DNA of 64,000 bases, taken from Elizabethkingia argenteiflava. Its GTDB lineage: Bacteria; Bacteroidota; Bacteroidia; Flavobacteriales; Weeksellaceae. Shown in pieces: positions 9,403-19,135 of the stretch. The notes below the pieces were generated by a model. The model was not told the origin of the DNA. It worked only from the letters and a program-made list of their open reading frames with translations, and ran no database searches. The translations under genes and the position numbers were made by a program. Within the stretch, counting starts at the first letter, position 1. Each line of letters begins with the position of its first letter. The DNA is taken from contig NZ_JAAABJ010000519.1 in NCBI RefSeq assembly GCF_009904105.1, positions 23,614 to 87,613 of the forward strand. Direction: 5' to 3'.

Positions 9403-10362
9403 ATGATATCCAGATCCACTCCTATTGTCTTGGCTTTTACTCCGAATTATTTTATTCCGGCGGCAACCTGTCTATATTCTATACTAAAGCATTCTCCTGA
9501 GGAAGAAAATTTCCATATCATATGTCTGCTAACTGAAGAATTACCTCAGGCTATGAAGGATAAATTCCTACATCTAACCCGAAATAGAGTTCGCTATTCT
9601 TTTATAAATTTAACAGGGAAGCTTCAGGATATTTATGTGGATGAGCGCTATACCATAGCAGCTTCCTATCGTTTATTATTGCCAGAGTTGTTATATGAAT
9701 ATGATAAGGTGATGTATATTGATTGTGATGTAGTTGTAAGAAATGATTTAGCAGAACTTTATCATAAAACGGATTTAGGAGAAAATTATTTAGCTGCAGT
9801 ATTCGAAGCTACTCTGGATTTTCAAATTCCCTATCTGCAATCTATAGGTTGTACACCAGGAGAGTATATTAATTCAGGCTTTCTTATTATAAATTTAGAT
9901 CAAATGAGAAAAGATCACATGGTGCCTAAGTTACTGGAGGCGGCGAAAGCATCTCATTTGCAATTTCCGGATCAGGATGTACTCAATCAGTTGTGTGTAG
10001 GGAAAATTATTGCCCTCCCTCCTTACTATAATAGTATTAGAACTTTTTTCTTACCCCAATATAAAACAGCATTCCTAAATCGTTATTCTGAAGAAGATCT
10101 GCAGCGGGTATTCCGGCACGGAACTATTCATTATACCGGAGCTAAGCCTTGGGATACATTTACCATAAAATTTGATACTTGGTGGTCATATTATGAAGAA
10201 TTACCTTTGGAAATAAGGCAGGAATCGAAGGTGAACAAAAAAATATGGATATTGTATAGGTTTTATAAAACCTCTATGGGTTATTTTTTAATTAGTTTAT
10301 TACGAAATATATACCGCTATAGATTTTTTTCCGTAAAAACATTATCCTCTAAACCCCAATAA
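9403..10362 (+). CDS. Glycosyltransferase family 8
   Basis: About 319 aa from the ATG at 9403; a longer frame begins with TTG at 9388 but adds no family-like sequence. It shows STPIVLAFTPNYFIPAATC at the N-terminus, MYIDCDVVVRNDL (the DXD metal site of GT8 enzymes), GEYINSGFLIINL, FPDQDVLNQL and HYTGAKPW. This is the standard order for LgtC-like retaining galactosyl/glucosyltransferases. It probably extends the polysaccharide or an LPS-core-like structure. Confidence 0.86.
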   Translation: MISRSTPIVLAFTPNYFIPAATCLYSILKHSPEEENFHIICLLTEELPQAMKDKFLHLTRNRVRYSFINLTGKLQDIYVDERYTIAASYRLLLPELLYEYDKVMYIDCDVVVRNDLAELYHKTDLGENYLAAVFEATLDFQIPYLQSIGCTPGEYINSGFLIINLDQMRKDHMVPKLLEAAKASHLQFPDQDVLNQLCVGKIIALPPYYNSIRTFFLPQYKTAFLNRYSEEDLQRVFRHGTIHYTGAKPWDTFTIKFDTWWSYYEELPLEIRQESKVNKKIWILYRFYKTSMGYFLISLLRNIYRYRFFSVKTLSSKPQ

Positions 10363-10366
10363 ATTT

Positions 10367-11317
10367 ATGACATATAAATATATTCCCACTTTTATTAAAG
10401 AGGTCTGGAGCTATTGGAGAGAAAGAAAAATTCTTCAAAAGCATCGTAAAATAACAGATTTTTGGAAGCCTATTATTGAGGATTACCAATCCGGGAAGAT
10501 TGAAAAATATGATTTGAAACCTAAGAAGGATTTATCTCATCATAAGATTATTTGGCAGTATTGGGGGCAAGGAGTAGATGCTGAAAATTTGCCGGATATA
10601 GTTAAAATATGCTTTGATTCTGTAGAGCAATATAAAGGAGATTATACAATAATTAGGTTAAGCGATAAAACACTTCAGGATTACATAGACTTACCAGACT
10701 TTATTTGGAAAAAGAAAGAGGGACCTGTTTTCAACCTAACGTTCTTTTCAGATATTTTAAGAGTGGCACTTTTAAAAGCTTATGGTGGGGTGTGGATAGA
10801 TGCCACCGTTTTGTTTACAGGGGTTTTACCTTCATCGTTTGCGATGTTCGATCATTTTGTATACCAGCGAAATCCTAGCGAAGAGTATCAGAAACAGTGG
10901 ATGAATTCTTATGCCTATTACTGGGGGTGGCGTCCCGATTTTAAAGTAAAAATGTTAAGCAGTATTTTTTTTGCTCATAGAAATACAGTCTTGGTTTCCG
11001 TCTTGCTGGATTTATTGTTGTATTATTGGAAAACTCAGGATGCTATTAGTGATTATTTCTTTTTTCAGATCTTATATACCGAATTGATCAGCGGAAAGTA
11101 TAGAGACCAGAAATGTCCGATTATCAGCGATACGATTCCGCATTTTTTACAAACAAAATTGAGCGGAGGTTGTGAGTTTATCACTTATGAAGAAATTTTT
11201 AATCAGACAACTATACACAAGCTTACTTATAAAGGAATGGACGTACAAAAATTGATAGAAGTGCTTCGTAAGGGAACCCATGTTGAGGTTAGAAATTTAA
11301 AAGATTTATATAATTAA
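10367..11317 (+). CDS. Capsular polysaccharide synthesis glycosyltransferase (Caps_synth/GT32-like)
   Basis: A 316-aa protein with KIIWQYWGQGVDAENLP (~60-80), LTFFSDILRVALLKAYGG and GGVWIDATVLFTG (DXD-type site). This is the pattern of the capsular polysaccharide synthesis family related to GT32 enzymes with a 'sugar-binding DXD' region. It starts 4 bases after the GT8 gene stop, so it belongs to the same operon. Substrate unknown. Confidence 0.8.
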   Translation: MTYKYIPTFIKEVWSYWRERKILQKHRKITDFWKPIIEDYQSGKIEKYDLKPKKDLSHHKIIWQYWGQGVDAENLPDIVKICFDSVEQYKGDYTIIRLSDKTLQDYIDLPDFIWKKKEGPVFNLTFFSDILRVALLKAYGGVWIDATVLFTGVLPSSFAMFDHFVYQRNPSEEYQKQWMNSYAYYWGWRPDFKVKMLSSIFFAHRNTVLVSVLLDLLLYYWKTQDAISDYFFFQILYTELISGKYRDQKCPIISDTIPHFLQTKLSGGCEFITYEEIFNQTTIHKLTYKGMDVQKLIEVLRKGTHVEVRNLKDLYN

Positions 11318-11319
11318 AC

Positions 11320-12213
11320 ATGAAGCACGCTTATTTAATCATAGCCCATCATGAGTTTACAGTATTAAAACTTTTATTAGAGGCTTTGGATGATACCCGT
11401 AATGATATTTATATTCATTTTGATAAAAAAATAAAAAATATACCTTTGTTTGAATGTAATCATTCAAATGTGTACATATTGGAGAATAGGGTAGATGTAA
11501 GATGGGGACACGTATCTCAAATAGAAACTGAATATGCGTTGTTCGAAGAGGCTTATAGGAGGGGAGGTGCTTCATATTCCAGATATCATTTAATTTCAGG
11601 TACTCATTTCCCTTTGAAAAATCAAGATCAAATTCATGCCTTTTTCCAGAAGTATGAAAATCAAGAAATACTGAATTTTATCTATACCAATAGCTATGAG
11701 GTGAACATGAAGTTAGGACGCTATCATTTCTTTTTGAAAAATTATAAAGGGACTTCTTTATTGGGACCGAAAACATACCAATTTCTGTGGAATGTTTTGC
11801 TAAAAATACAATATATCTTTAATATAAAAAGAAGAGAACCCAATGTAAGCATTAAGGCCAGTAATTGGGTAAGTCTTACGCCTCAGGCGGTGTCGTTTAT
11901 TGTGCAGCAAAAACAAAAAATTCTAAAGAAATTTAGGAGATCATTTTGTGCGGATGAGTATTTTATACCTTATTTATTGGAAAACAATAGAGACACATAT
12001 AAGATGCGAAATGAGAGAAGGTTGTTGTATAATGAATTTGTGAATAGTAATTCACGAATCTTAACAGAAGAAGATTATGCATTTTTAATGCATTCGGACT
12101 ATATTTTTGCCAGAAAATTTAGTGAAAGGCATGTTAGATTAATAAAAAAGATTTTAAAGCATATACAACATGACAAAGCACGCTTATCTTATTCTGACCC
12201 ATCATGCGTTTGA
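11320..12213 (+). CDS. GT14 (core-2/I-branching-like) glycosyltransferase, copy 1
   Basis: A 297-aa protein with KHAYLIIAHHEFTVLKLLLE, DIYIHFDKK, VDVRWGHVSQIETEYALFE, YHLISGTHFPLK and SFCADEYFIPYLLE, the signature order of beta-1,6-N-acetylglucosaminyltransferase-like (Branch domain) proteins. Its last ~14 residues (ending SYSDPSCV) are read from DNA that also encodes the start of the next paralogue in another frame, a 44-base overlap. This suggests the original stop was lost when the gene was tandemly duplicated. Confidence 0.83.
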   Translation: MKHAYLIIAHHEFTVLKLLLEALDDTRNDIYIHFDKKIKNIPLFECNHSNVYILENRVDVRWGHVSQIETEYALFEEAYRRGGASYSRYHLISGTHFPLKNQDQIHAFFQKYENQEILNFIYTNSYEVNMKLGRYHFFLKNYKGTSLLGPKTYQFLWNVLLKIQYIFNIKRREPNVSIKASNWVSLTPQAVSFIVQQKQKILKKFRRSFCADEYFIPYLLENNRDTYKMRNERRLLYNEFVNSNSRILTEEDYAFLMHSDYIFARKFSERHVRLIKKILKHIQHDKARLSYSDPSCV

Positions 12214-13036
12214 TGTTTTAGAATATTTAATAAAGGCCTTAGATGATTCTCGTAATGATATTTATATACATGTAGATAAGAAAGTCAAAGAAATACCTCA
12301 GTATAAAACACTTTTTGCTAATCTCTATATGCTGCAAAATAGAATAGATGTACGCTGGGGGGATGTATCCGTGGTGAATGCTGAATATGCATTGTTTGAA
12401 GAAGCTTCTAAAAAACAGGTCTATGCTTATTATCATTTGTTGTCGGGAGTGGATATGCCTTTAAAATCACAGCATTATATTCATGCCTTTTTCCAGAAGC
12501 ACCAAGGAAAGGAATTTATAGGCTTTTACCCCCTTCCTATTGAAAAGGAAATAGACCGAAAGGTGCAGAGATTTCATTTATTTCCAAAAGATTTTAGAGA
12601 TGCTAAAGGTTTAGTAGCTTTTTTAAAAAAAGCGATACGATGGACGGGGCTTAAAATACAGTATAGATTCGGATATAGAAGAAATACCCAAATAAAATTT
12701 CGAAAGGGAACCCAATGGGTGAGCATTACGGACGATTTTGTGAGGTACATATTAAAGAGTAAAAAAGAAGTGTTAAAAATGTATAAAAATAGCTTTTGCA
12801 GTGATGAGATTTTTATCCAAACCCTTTGTTGGAATTCTGCGTTTAAAAATAAGATTTTTGACCCCACCAATGAGGAGAGGAGTTGCATGCGGATGATTGG
12901 TTGGAAAAACGGAGTTCTATATGATTGGCAGAATCAAGACTATGAAAGTCTTAGAGCATCCGAACTTCTATTTGCACGGAAATTCAATAGTGAGAATATG
13001 GAGGTCGTCAACCGAATCTTTAATGATATTATATAA
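12170..13036 (+). CDS. GT14 (core-2/I-branching-like) glycosyltransferase, copy 2
   Basis: A 288-aa paralogue of the preceding gene: KHAYLILTHHAFDVLEYLIK, DIYIHVDKK, IDVRWGDVSVVNAEYALFE, YHLLSGVDMPLK and SFCSDEIFIQTL. The DNA is also alike; for example, the same 21 bases occur at 11632-11652 and 12479-12499. The ATG at 12170 lies inside the tail of copy 1. Both copies keep the DE pair near the C-terminus, so both may be active, possibly on different acceptors. Confidence 0.83.
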   Translation: MTKHAYLILTHHAFDVLEYLIKALDDSRNDIYIHVDKKVKEIPQYKTLFANLYMLQNRIDVRWGDVSVVNAEYALFEEASKKQVYAYYHLLSGVDMPLKSQHYIHAFFQKHQGKEFIGFYPLPIEKEIDRKVQRFHLFPKDFRDAKGLVAFLKKAIRWTGLKIQYRFGYRRNTQIKFRKGTQWVSITDDFVRYILKSKKEVLKMYKNSFCSDEIFIQTLCWNSAFKNKIFDPTNEERSCMRMIGWKNGVLYDWQNQDYESLRASELLFARKFNSENMEVVNRIFNDII

Positions 13037-13075
13037 TTTTATATACCGCAATACACCTTATCACAAATCATAAAA

Positions 13076-14155
13076 ATGAGCGATAAAAATACAGATCTCA
13101 CAAAAATTCAGTCTTCTGTTATACAGCTTTTAAGATTTCCTTTAATCGTATTGGTTATTTTTGTTCATATGCTTCCCTTTGAGCTAAAAAAGATGAAATG
13201 GAGCCTTCAAGGATACGATATTTATAATAATATCACAGAATTAATCTCCCATTACATAGGGCGTTTACCTGTACCCTGTTTTTTTCTTTTTTCCGGATAT
13301 TTTTTCTTTATTAAGGTTTCAGAGTGGAATGCTTCAATATATTTTTCGAAACTAAAAAAACGAATTAAAACTTTGCTTATTCCTTATTTAATTTGGAATA
13401 TTTTACATATCTTAACGGTTTATCTGAAAAATCTAATTTTTTATCAATTCGGAAAAGGTTGGGATGAGGGGTATCATGAGATAAGGACTTTACCCTTATA
13501 TGATTTATTATGGGGGAGGCCTATTAATTATCCATTATGGTACCTTCGGGATTTAATTGTAATGATGATACTAACTCCCTTTTATTATTATTATTATAAA
13601 TATACCAAAATCTATGGTTTGATGCTGAGTTTAATGATTTACCTACTGGTCTTGGAATCTAATATTCCCGGGTTGAGTACCACTGCCATTTTTTATTTTG
13701 GATTGGGAAGCTTTATGGCATTGTCTGGAAGGAATATGCTCGCCTTTTCCATACGCTATTCAAAAGTAGCCATTATAATGGCTGTTATAGCGTTAGGAAT
13801 GACATCATACTATACGGGATCTCATTTTTATGAATATTGTATGCGTATATTTATCGTTTTCGGAGTTATTGTTATGCTATTCTTAGGCTATAAATTGTAC
13901 AAATACGAAAAATTGAAAAACACATTAATTGCTCTTACTTCGAGCGTATTCTTTATTTATGCGCTTCATACAATTTATATCTTAGGCTGGCTCAAAGGCG
14001 GATGGCTAAAAACACCTTTAAGTACATCCTATTCTGGAAAACTATTGGGCTACTTTCTGATCCCCTTTATCTGTATTGGCATGATTTTTCTTTTGTATAG
14101 ATTGATGAAAAGATTTTGTCCTAAAATATTAAGCCTAATGATTGGAAATAGATGA
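13076..14155 (+). CDS. Acyltransferase family 3, membrane (second copy type)
   Basis: A 359-aa protein with about 10 membrane helices. The first helix has LLRFPLIVLVIFVHMLPFE, with the family histidine; then VPCFFLFSGYFFF, the KKRIKTLLIPYLIWN motif, PLWYLRDLIVMM and a late SSVFFIYALHTIYI. This is the variant typical of sugar O-acyltransferases in capsule loci. The stop overlaps the following GT2 start by 4 bases (ATGA). The acyl group and target sugar are unknown. Confidence 0.82.
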   Translation: MSDKNTDLTKIQSSVIQLLRFPLIVLVIFVHMLPFELKKMKWSLQGYDIYNNITELISHYIGRLPVPCFFLFSGYFFFIKVSEWNASIYFSKLKKRIKTLLIPYLIWNILHILTVYLKNLIFYQFGKGWDEGYHEIRTLPLYDLLWGRPINYPLWYLRDLIVMMILTPFYYYYYKYTKIYGLMLSLMIYLLVLESNIPGLSTTAIFYFGLGSFMALSGRNMLAFSIRYSKVAIIMAVIALGMTSYYTGSHFYEYCMRIFIVFGVIVMLFLGYKLYKYEKLKNTLIALTSSVFFIYALHTIYILGWLKGGWLKTPLSTSYSGKLLGYFLIPFICIGMIFLLYRLMKRFCPKILSLMIGNR

Positions 14156-15153
14156 ATGTCAAAAATGAAATGCTACAAAAATCCCCTCTAGTTTCCATTA
14201 TTGTACCGATCTATAATGCGGAAAAAACCTTGCATACTACATTGGATTCTATTGTGGGGCAAACCTACCCTTTTATAGAACTACTCCTTATTAATGATTG
14301 TAGTCAGGATAATACACTTTCTATTTGTCATCAATATGCGAGGGTACTCGAGCAACAAGAGAGAAGGGTTGAAATAGTGAGTCATCCCCAAAACAGAGGA
14401 GTAGCTGCGGCTAGAAATACAGGATTAGAACATGCCACAGGAGTTTATGTTTATTATGTAGATGCAGATGATTGGGTGGAAGAGAACACTATAGAAATTT
14501 TAGTAAATGAAATGTTGAGAACAGGTGCGGATTTAGTAGGCTGCAATTGGTTTTTATCCCTTCAGCAAAACGAGCGTAAAATGCATCAACCTTCGTTTGG
14601 GGAGCCCTCAGATGCGATAAAGAAAATGCTAAATGGCTCTATGCGTTGGAATCTTTGGCTTTTTATGGTCCGTCGCGCATTATATCAACAATATAATATT
14701 CGCTTTGAGCCAGGATTGAATATGGGAGAGGACATGATGGTGATGTTTAAACTATTGGCAAATGCTAAAAGAGTATCGTATATCGATTACGCCCTCTATC
14801 ACTATAGCCGCTCTAATACAAGTTCTATGACTCAAGTTTATTCTACAACACATATCCAGCAAGTCACAGAGAACCTTAAAATAGTGGAAAAATATCTAGA
14901 GAACAGTAATTTTTCTAATGAAATAAAAGAGGGGATTAATTTTTTAAAGTTAAATATAAAACTTCCTCTGCTTATTTCCGATCGTGAATCCGATTATCAA
15001 CAATGGTTACAGTGGTTCCCGGAGGCTCATGCGTTTATTATGGGGAATAAAGCTCTCCCCTGGCGTATAAGGATATTGCAATGGATGGCTGTTAAAAAAC
15101 AGTTCTGGATTTTAAAATTATACTATCATATTTTGATTCGCTATATTTGTTGA
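14152..15153 (+). CDS. Glycosyltransferase family 2
   Basis: A 333-aa protein: PLVSIIVPIYNAEKTLHTTL, ELLLINDCSQDNTLSI, GVAAARNTGLEHATG and YYVDADDWVEENT, with the DXD-like DADD site around 107. C-terminal helices follow. The ATG overlaps the acyltransferase stop by 4 bases, and a later in-frame ATG (MLQKSPLV) is a possible alternative. Likely extends the repeat unit with a hexose or HexNAc; donor unknown. Confidence 0.86.
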   Translation: MNVKNEMLQKSPLVSIIVPIYNAEKTLHTTLDSIVGQTYPFIELLLINDCSQDNTLSICHQYARVLEQQERRVEIVSHPQNRGVAAARNTGLEHATGVYVYYVDADDWVEENTIEILVNEMLRTGADLVGCNWFLSLQQNERKMHQPSFGEPSDAIKKMLNGSMRWNLWLFMVRRALYQQYNIRFEPGLNMGEDMMVMFKLLANAKRVSYIDYALYHYSRSNTSSMTQVYSTTHIQQVTENLKIVEKYLENSNFSNEIKEGINFLKLNIKLPLLISDRESDYQQWLQWFPEAHAFIMGNKALPWRIRILQWMAVKKQFWILKLYYHILIRYIC

Positions 15154-15175
15154 ATCATTTAAATAGGAAATATAT

Positions 15176-16444
15176 ATGTTTCGTTTCATTCTTTATTTGA
15201 TGATAGGAATTATTATCAGTTTCTATTTCTTTCCGATTGGATTTACATTTTTGCCCAGCAGCATTAATACAAAAATGCTATTGGCGCTCATGGGTATAGT
15301 ATTCTTGGTTTATGAATGTATAAAAAAGGAGAGTGTAATTTTAAATAGAAAGCTGGTAATGCCTATTGCTATTGCTGCTGTGTTTTCTTTAATTTGTGCT
15401 ATTTCGACAGACATTAATAATACCCGTGATTATTCTTACGCTAATTATATCTTTAGTTTTTTAGTTTGGATTTCAGGGGCTTATGCTGTTTGTGTTGCCA
15501 TGAAATGGGTGCATGGAGAGGCGAGTTTTCGTCTTTTAACCTATTATTTAGCAGGCATATGTTTTTCTCAGTGCATATTAGCCCTTTTAATTAATAATAT
15601 ACCGGCTTTTCAAATTTTTGTGGACAGTATTGTCAGCCAGGGACAGGAATTTTTTCAGGAGGTAGATCGTCTCTATGGAATTGGTGCCGCGTTAGACAGT
15701 GCAGGGGTACGCTTTTCATTAGTATTGGTGATGATTGTCGCGCTATTAAATAATGATCAATTCACCCGTAGTAATAGTGTTGCTATTATTTTGTTATTGC
15801 TTTCATTTTTTACCATTGCTGTTATCGGAAACGCTATTTCACGCACCACCATAATAGGTTTAGGCTGCGCTGTGGCATATTTTCTTTTTTCTTCGGGCTT
15901 GTTGAGTTTATTTATCAAACGGGAATCTGTAAAGCTAGGGGTATGGTTCGGAGGATTTATGTTATTAGCTGTATTTATATCTGTGTATATGTATAATTAT
16001 AGCCACGATTTTAATAAACTGATGCGGTTTGCTTTTGAAGGTTTTTTTAATTGGGTAGAAAAAGGAGAATGGACCACCAGTTCCACCCAAAAATTAAGCC
16101 GAGAAATGTGGATATGGCCAGAAGATCAATCGACATGGCTCATTGGTTCGGGATTATTTGATAATTTCGTTTATAGTACAGATATCGGTTATTGTCGTTT
16201 TGTATTATACTGTGGGCTTATAGGTTTTTCAGTCTTTGCAATATTATTTGTTTACTTAGGAGCCTTCTTTTTATTTGAAGTATATGAATATCGCCTGATG
16301 TTTTTTATTTTTATCGTCTTAACTTTTGTAATTTGGCTCAAGGTAGCTACCGATATATTTTTTATTTATGCGTTATTTTTCTGCTTAGATTCTTTTGTAG
16401 AAAAAACACCAAAACCAAAACTTGTAGATGAAAATCGTTTATAA
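15176..16444 (+). CDS. Wzy/O-antigen ligase-like membrane protein, locus 1
   Basis: A 422-aa protein with about 10-12 membrane helices and a large periplasmic loop (~275-325) that includes STSTQKLSREMW-like polar sequence and the WLIGSG segment seen in O-antigen ligase/polymerase family proteins. It is the only intact candidate polymerase in locus 1. The last 17 bases overlap the following GT4 gene. Polymerase versus ligase cannot be separated by sequence alone. Confidence 0.7.
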   Translation: MFRFILYLMIGIIISFYFFPIGFTFLPSSINTKMLLALMGIVFLVYECIKKESVILNRKLVMPIAIAAVFSLICAISTDINNTRDYSYANYIFSFLVWISGAYAVCVAMKWVHGEASFRLLTYYLAGICFSQCILALLINNIPAFQIFVDSIVSQGQEFFQEVDRLYGIGAALDSAGVRFSLVLVMIVALLNNDQFTRSNSVAIILLLLSFFTIAVIGNAISRTTIIGLGCAVAYFLFSSGLLSLFIKRESVKLGVWFGGFMLLAVFISVYMYNYSHDFNKLMRFAFEGFFNWVEKGEWTTSSTQKLSREMWIWPEDQSTWLIGSGLFDNFVYSTDIGYCRFVLYCGLIGFSVFAILFVYLGAFFLFEVYEYRLMFFIFIVLTFVIWLKVATDIFFIYALFFCLDSFVEKTPKPKLVDENRL

Positions 16445-17576
16445 CATATTGGGAACGTTTAACTCCGGAGGTATGGAGCGGGTATTGGCAAATAAAGCCA
16501 ATTATTGGATTGATAAAGGACATGAGGTTTTTGTGATCACTACAGATCAGCAAGGCAGAAAACCATATTTTAATATGCATCCGGAGGTTACGCATATAGA
16601 TTTAGAGATCAATTATACACAGGATCATGATAAAGGCGTCTTAAGAAAAATACTAAGTTATACCCTAAAACAGAGAAAACACCGTCAACTTCTTGAGCTT
16701 CTATTGAAGGATTTAAAAGCGGATATTGTTATATCAATGTTTGATCATGATGCCTCTTTTCTATATAAGATAAAAGAGGGAAGTAAAAAAGTTTTAGAAA
16801 TTCATTTTTCTCGATATAAACGCTTACAGTATGCTCGAAAAGGTATATGGAGAGTATTAGACCATTTAAGAAATAGAATGGATGGTAGGGTGGCTAAAAA
16901 ATATGATTGCTTTGTTGTACTCACCCATGAGGATAAAAATTATTGGGGAAATGGGGGGCATACTCGAGTAATTCCCAATGCCAATAGTTTCAAACCGTCC
17001 GGAAAGGCGGCTTTAGATGCTAAAAAAGCCATAGCAGTGGGAAGGTATGATGAACAAAAAGGATTTGATGAACTGATAAAAATATGGAAAAAAGTATACG
17101 AAGTACACCCTGATTGGACGCTTGATATTTTCGGAAAAGGCCCCTTGAAAGAAACATTACAAAGTTTGATAGACGATTTGGAACTTTCCGAAGTCGTTCA
17201 TTTATGCTCACCAGTAAAAGATATAGAACAATGCTATATCAATAGCTCTTTCCTGGTTATGACATCTCGTTATGAAGGCTTACCCATGACATTGTTAGAG
17301 GCCCAGGTCTGTGGCTTGCCCCTATTGGCTTACGCCTGTAAGTGTGGTCCGAGAGATATTATTCAGGATGGGCAGAATGGATTTTTATTGGAAGAGGGAG
17401 ATCGAGTAGGTATGGTAGAGAAAATAAATCTACTGATAGAAAATAAGGACTTGCGTCAAATCTTAGGTGCACAATCATTAAAGCGAAGTGTTCATTTTTC
17501 AGAAGAAAAAGTCATGCAGCAATGGTTACAGCTATTTACCGCACTAAAAGAGGACAAAGAGTATAATAAAAAATAG
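16428..17576 (+). CDS. Glycosyltransferase family 4 (AmsD/EpsD-like)
   Basis: A 382-aa GT-B protein. The N-terminus IVYNILGTFNSGGMERVLAN has the donor-loop GGMER of galactosyltransferases in this family. The C-terminal half has AVGRYDEQKGFDELIKIW, LDIFGKGPLKETL and MTSRYEGLPMTLLEAQVCGL (E-x7-E nucleotide-sugar motif). The start overlaps the Wzy-like gene by 17 bases. Likely a retaining transferase in repeat-unit assembly. Confidence 0.88.
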   Translation: MKIVYNILGTFNSGGMERVLANKANYWIDKGHEVFVITTDQQGRKPYFNMHPEVTHIDLEINYTQDHDKGVLRKILSYTLKQRKHRQLLELLLKDLKADIVISMFDHDASFLYKIKEGSKKVLEIHFSRYKRLQYARKGIWRVLDHLRNRMDGRVAKKYDCFVVLTHEDKNYWGNGGHTRVIPNANSFKPSGKAALDAKKAIAVGRYDEQKGFDELIKIWKKVYEVHPDWTLDIFGKGPLKETLQSLIDDLELSEVVHLCSPVKDIEQCYINSSFLVMTSRYEGLPMTLLEAQVCGLPLLAYACKCGPRDIIQDGQNGFLLEEGDRVGMVEKINLLIENKDLRQILGAQSLKRSVHFSEEKVMQQWLQLFTALKEDKEYNKK

Positions 17577-17608
17577 TTTGATTATTTGTATTTAATTTTT
17601 TATCATAA

Positions 17609-18742
17609 GTGTTTAAGAAAAATATTGTAATATCTGCTGTAAATTTGGTGGAAGCAGGGACCTTAGCCATTCTTAAAGACTGTCTGAAATTCTTATCTGT
17701 TCTTGCCGAACAACAAGAATACCGCATTATAGCCATCGTCTATAAAAAAGAGATTGCCGATTTTCCCAATATAGAATACATTGAGACCCAATGGCCTAAA
17801 AAACGTTGGGTCAATCGCTTATGGTATGAGTATGTGGAGATGAAGAAAATTTCTAAACGCCTGGCACCTGTTGAACTTTGGTTTTCTTTGCATGATACCA
17901 GTCCTTCTGTAATAGCAAAAAATAGAGCGGTCTATTGTCATAATGCTTTCTCATTTTATAAATGGAAACTAAGCGATTTTATCTTTGCCCCCAAGATAGC
18001 TTTATTCGCCTTATTTACAAAATACATCTATAAGACCAATATTCATGATAATGATTATCTGGTTGTTCAGCAAGAGTGGTTTCGCCAAGCTATGAGCCAA
18101 ATGTTTGGGGTCAATCCTGAAAAAATTATTGTAGCCCCCCCTTCTTCACCCAAGAAATTAGAGGGAAGACCGTTGCCGGATATTTTAACTACCCAAGATT
18201 TCTCTTTTATCTTTGCTGCCTCTCCCAATAGTCATAAAAATTTTGAGGTGATTTGTCGAGCGGTGGAAATTATACACCATCAGCATCACCTTCGAAATTT
18301 TCAAGTTTATATCACCCTGAAAGGGGATGAAAATGCCTATGCTCGTTGGCTATATAAAAAATGGGGGAAAGAGAAAGGATTAAATTTTATAGGGTTTTTG
18401 GATAAAGAAACTCTATTTGCATTTTACCTTCATAGCAGTTGTATGATATTTCCTTCAAAAATTGAAACATGGGGACTGCCCATCTCTGAATTTTCAGTTT
18501 TAAACAAGCCTATGTTATTGGCAGATTTACCCTATGCACATGAAACCGCATCGGGTAGCCATAAAGTAGCATTTTTTAATCCCAATAAACCCGAAGAACT
18601 GGCCATAAAAATGTTACATCTAATACAGGGAAATGATTCGGATACGAGAAGTATTGCGAAAAAAACATTAAAACCACCCGTAGCAAGAGATTGGAATGAG
18701 GTGTTCAAAATTCTATTGGAAAAGAAAAATATTCATCAATAA
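17609..18742 (+). CDS. Glycosyltransferase family 4
   Basis: A 377-aa GT-B protein read from a GTG start; an in-frame TAA lies directly before it, so no upstream start exists. It has ISAVNLVEAGTLAILKDC at the N-terminus, FAASPNSHKNFEVICRAVE, LNFIGFLDKETLFAFY and KIETWGLPISEFSVLNKP, which carries the E-x7-E site. It belongs to the mannosyl/galactosyltransferase-like branch of GT4. A decayed gene follows. Confidence 0.82.
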   Translation: MFKKNIVISAVNLVEAGTLAILKDCLKFLSVLAEQQEYRIIAIVYKKEIADFPNIEYIETQWPKKRWVNRLWYEYVEMKKISKRLAPVELWFSLHDTSPSVIAKNRAVYCHNAFSFYKWKLSDFIFAPKIALFALFTKYIYKTNIHDNDYLVVQQEWFRQAMSQMFGVNPEKIIVAPPSSPKKLEGRPLPDILTTQDFSFIFAASPNSHKNFEVICRAVEIIHHQHHLRNFQVYITLKGDENAYARWLYKKWGKEKGLNFIGFLDKETLFAFYLHSSCMIFPSKIETWGLPISEFSVLNKPMLLADLPYAHETASGSHKVAFFNPNKPEELAIKMLHLIQGNDSDTRSIAKKTLKPPVARDWNEVFKILLEKKNIHQ

Positions 18743-18774
18743 AAAAATAGATACACTCTTATTCTTTTATTATT

Positions 18775-19135
18775 ATGGTTGTTATTCTATATTTAGTCTT
18801 GGTTACTTGTAACAGACAAAAATACTTTTCTCTTGCTCCCGATATCACTCATAGCTTTAATGGAATCCTAAGCATACTAATTGCATTGGGTATTAAAATC
18901 TCTTTATTTCAGGTTATGGTTTAGTGACCTCTTTTCAGAAAATGGAAAAAAGATTTAGATAATTTTTTAGCAAGAGCGTCTGGATGACTCTAAATAAATT
19001 TATTTAATTTACAGTTTTTTGTTAACTTTATTGATATGGAGGGTCTATACTAGCCATGATTATTTATTTGATGGTACGGCTATTGCTTTAACTTTTTTAC
19101 TTATATATTTAACTCCATTCTTATTGAAAAAATGA
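18775..19135 (+). pseudogene. Decayed membrane-protein gene (polymerase/acyltransferase-like remnant)
   Basis: The 5' end still gives a hydrophobic 49-codon frame (MVVILYLVLVTCN start, 18775-18924). The 3' end, open from 18998, gives two hydrophobic helices (IYLIYSFLLTLLIW; IALTFLLIYLTPFLLKK) and stops at 19133-19135, overlapping the next ATG by 4 bases as intact operon neighbours do. Stops and frame changes occur in the middle, and total length (~360 bases) is far below a normal 1-1.3 kb integral membrane gene, so an internal deletion is likely. A family cannot be assigned firmly. Confidence 0.55.

Larger units (their letters stand above)
11320..13036 (+). repeat. Tandem gene duplication (GT14 pair)
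   Basis: Two adjacent frames encode proteins that align over their whole length, with long runs of near-identical DNA around the N-terminal AHHE/THHA and the HAFFQK segments. The repeat unit is about 0.86 kb. The 44-base overlap at 12170-12213 marks the junction. Confidence 0.8.
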
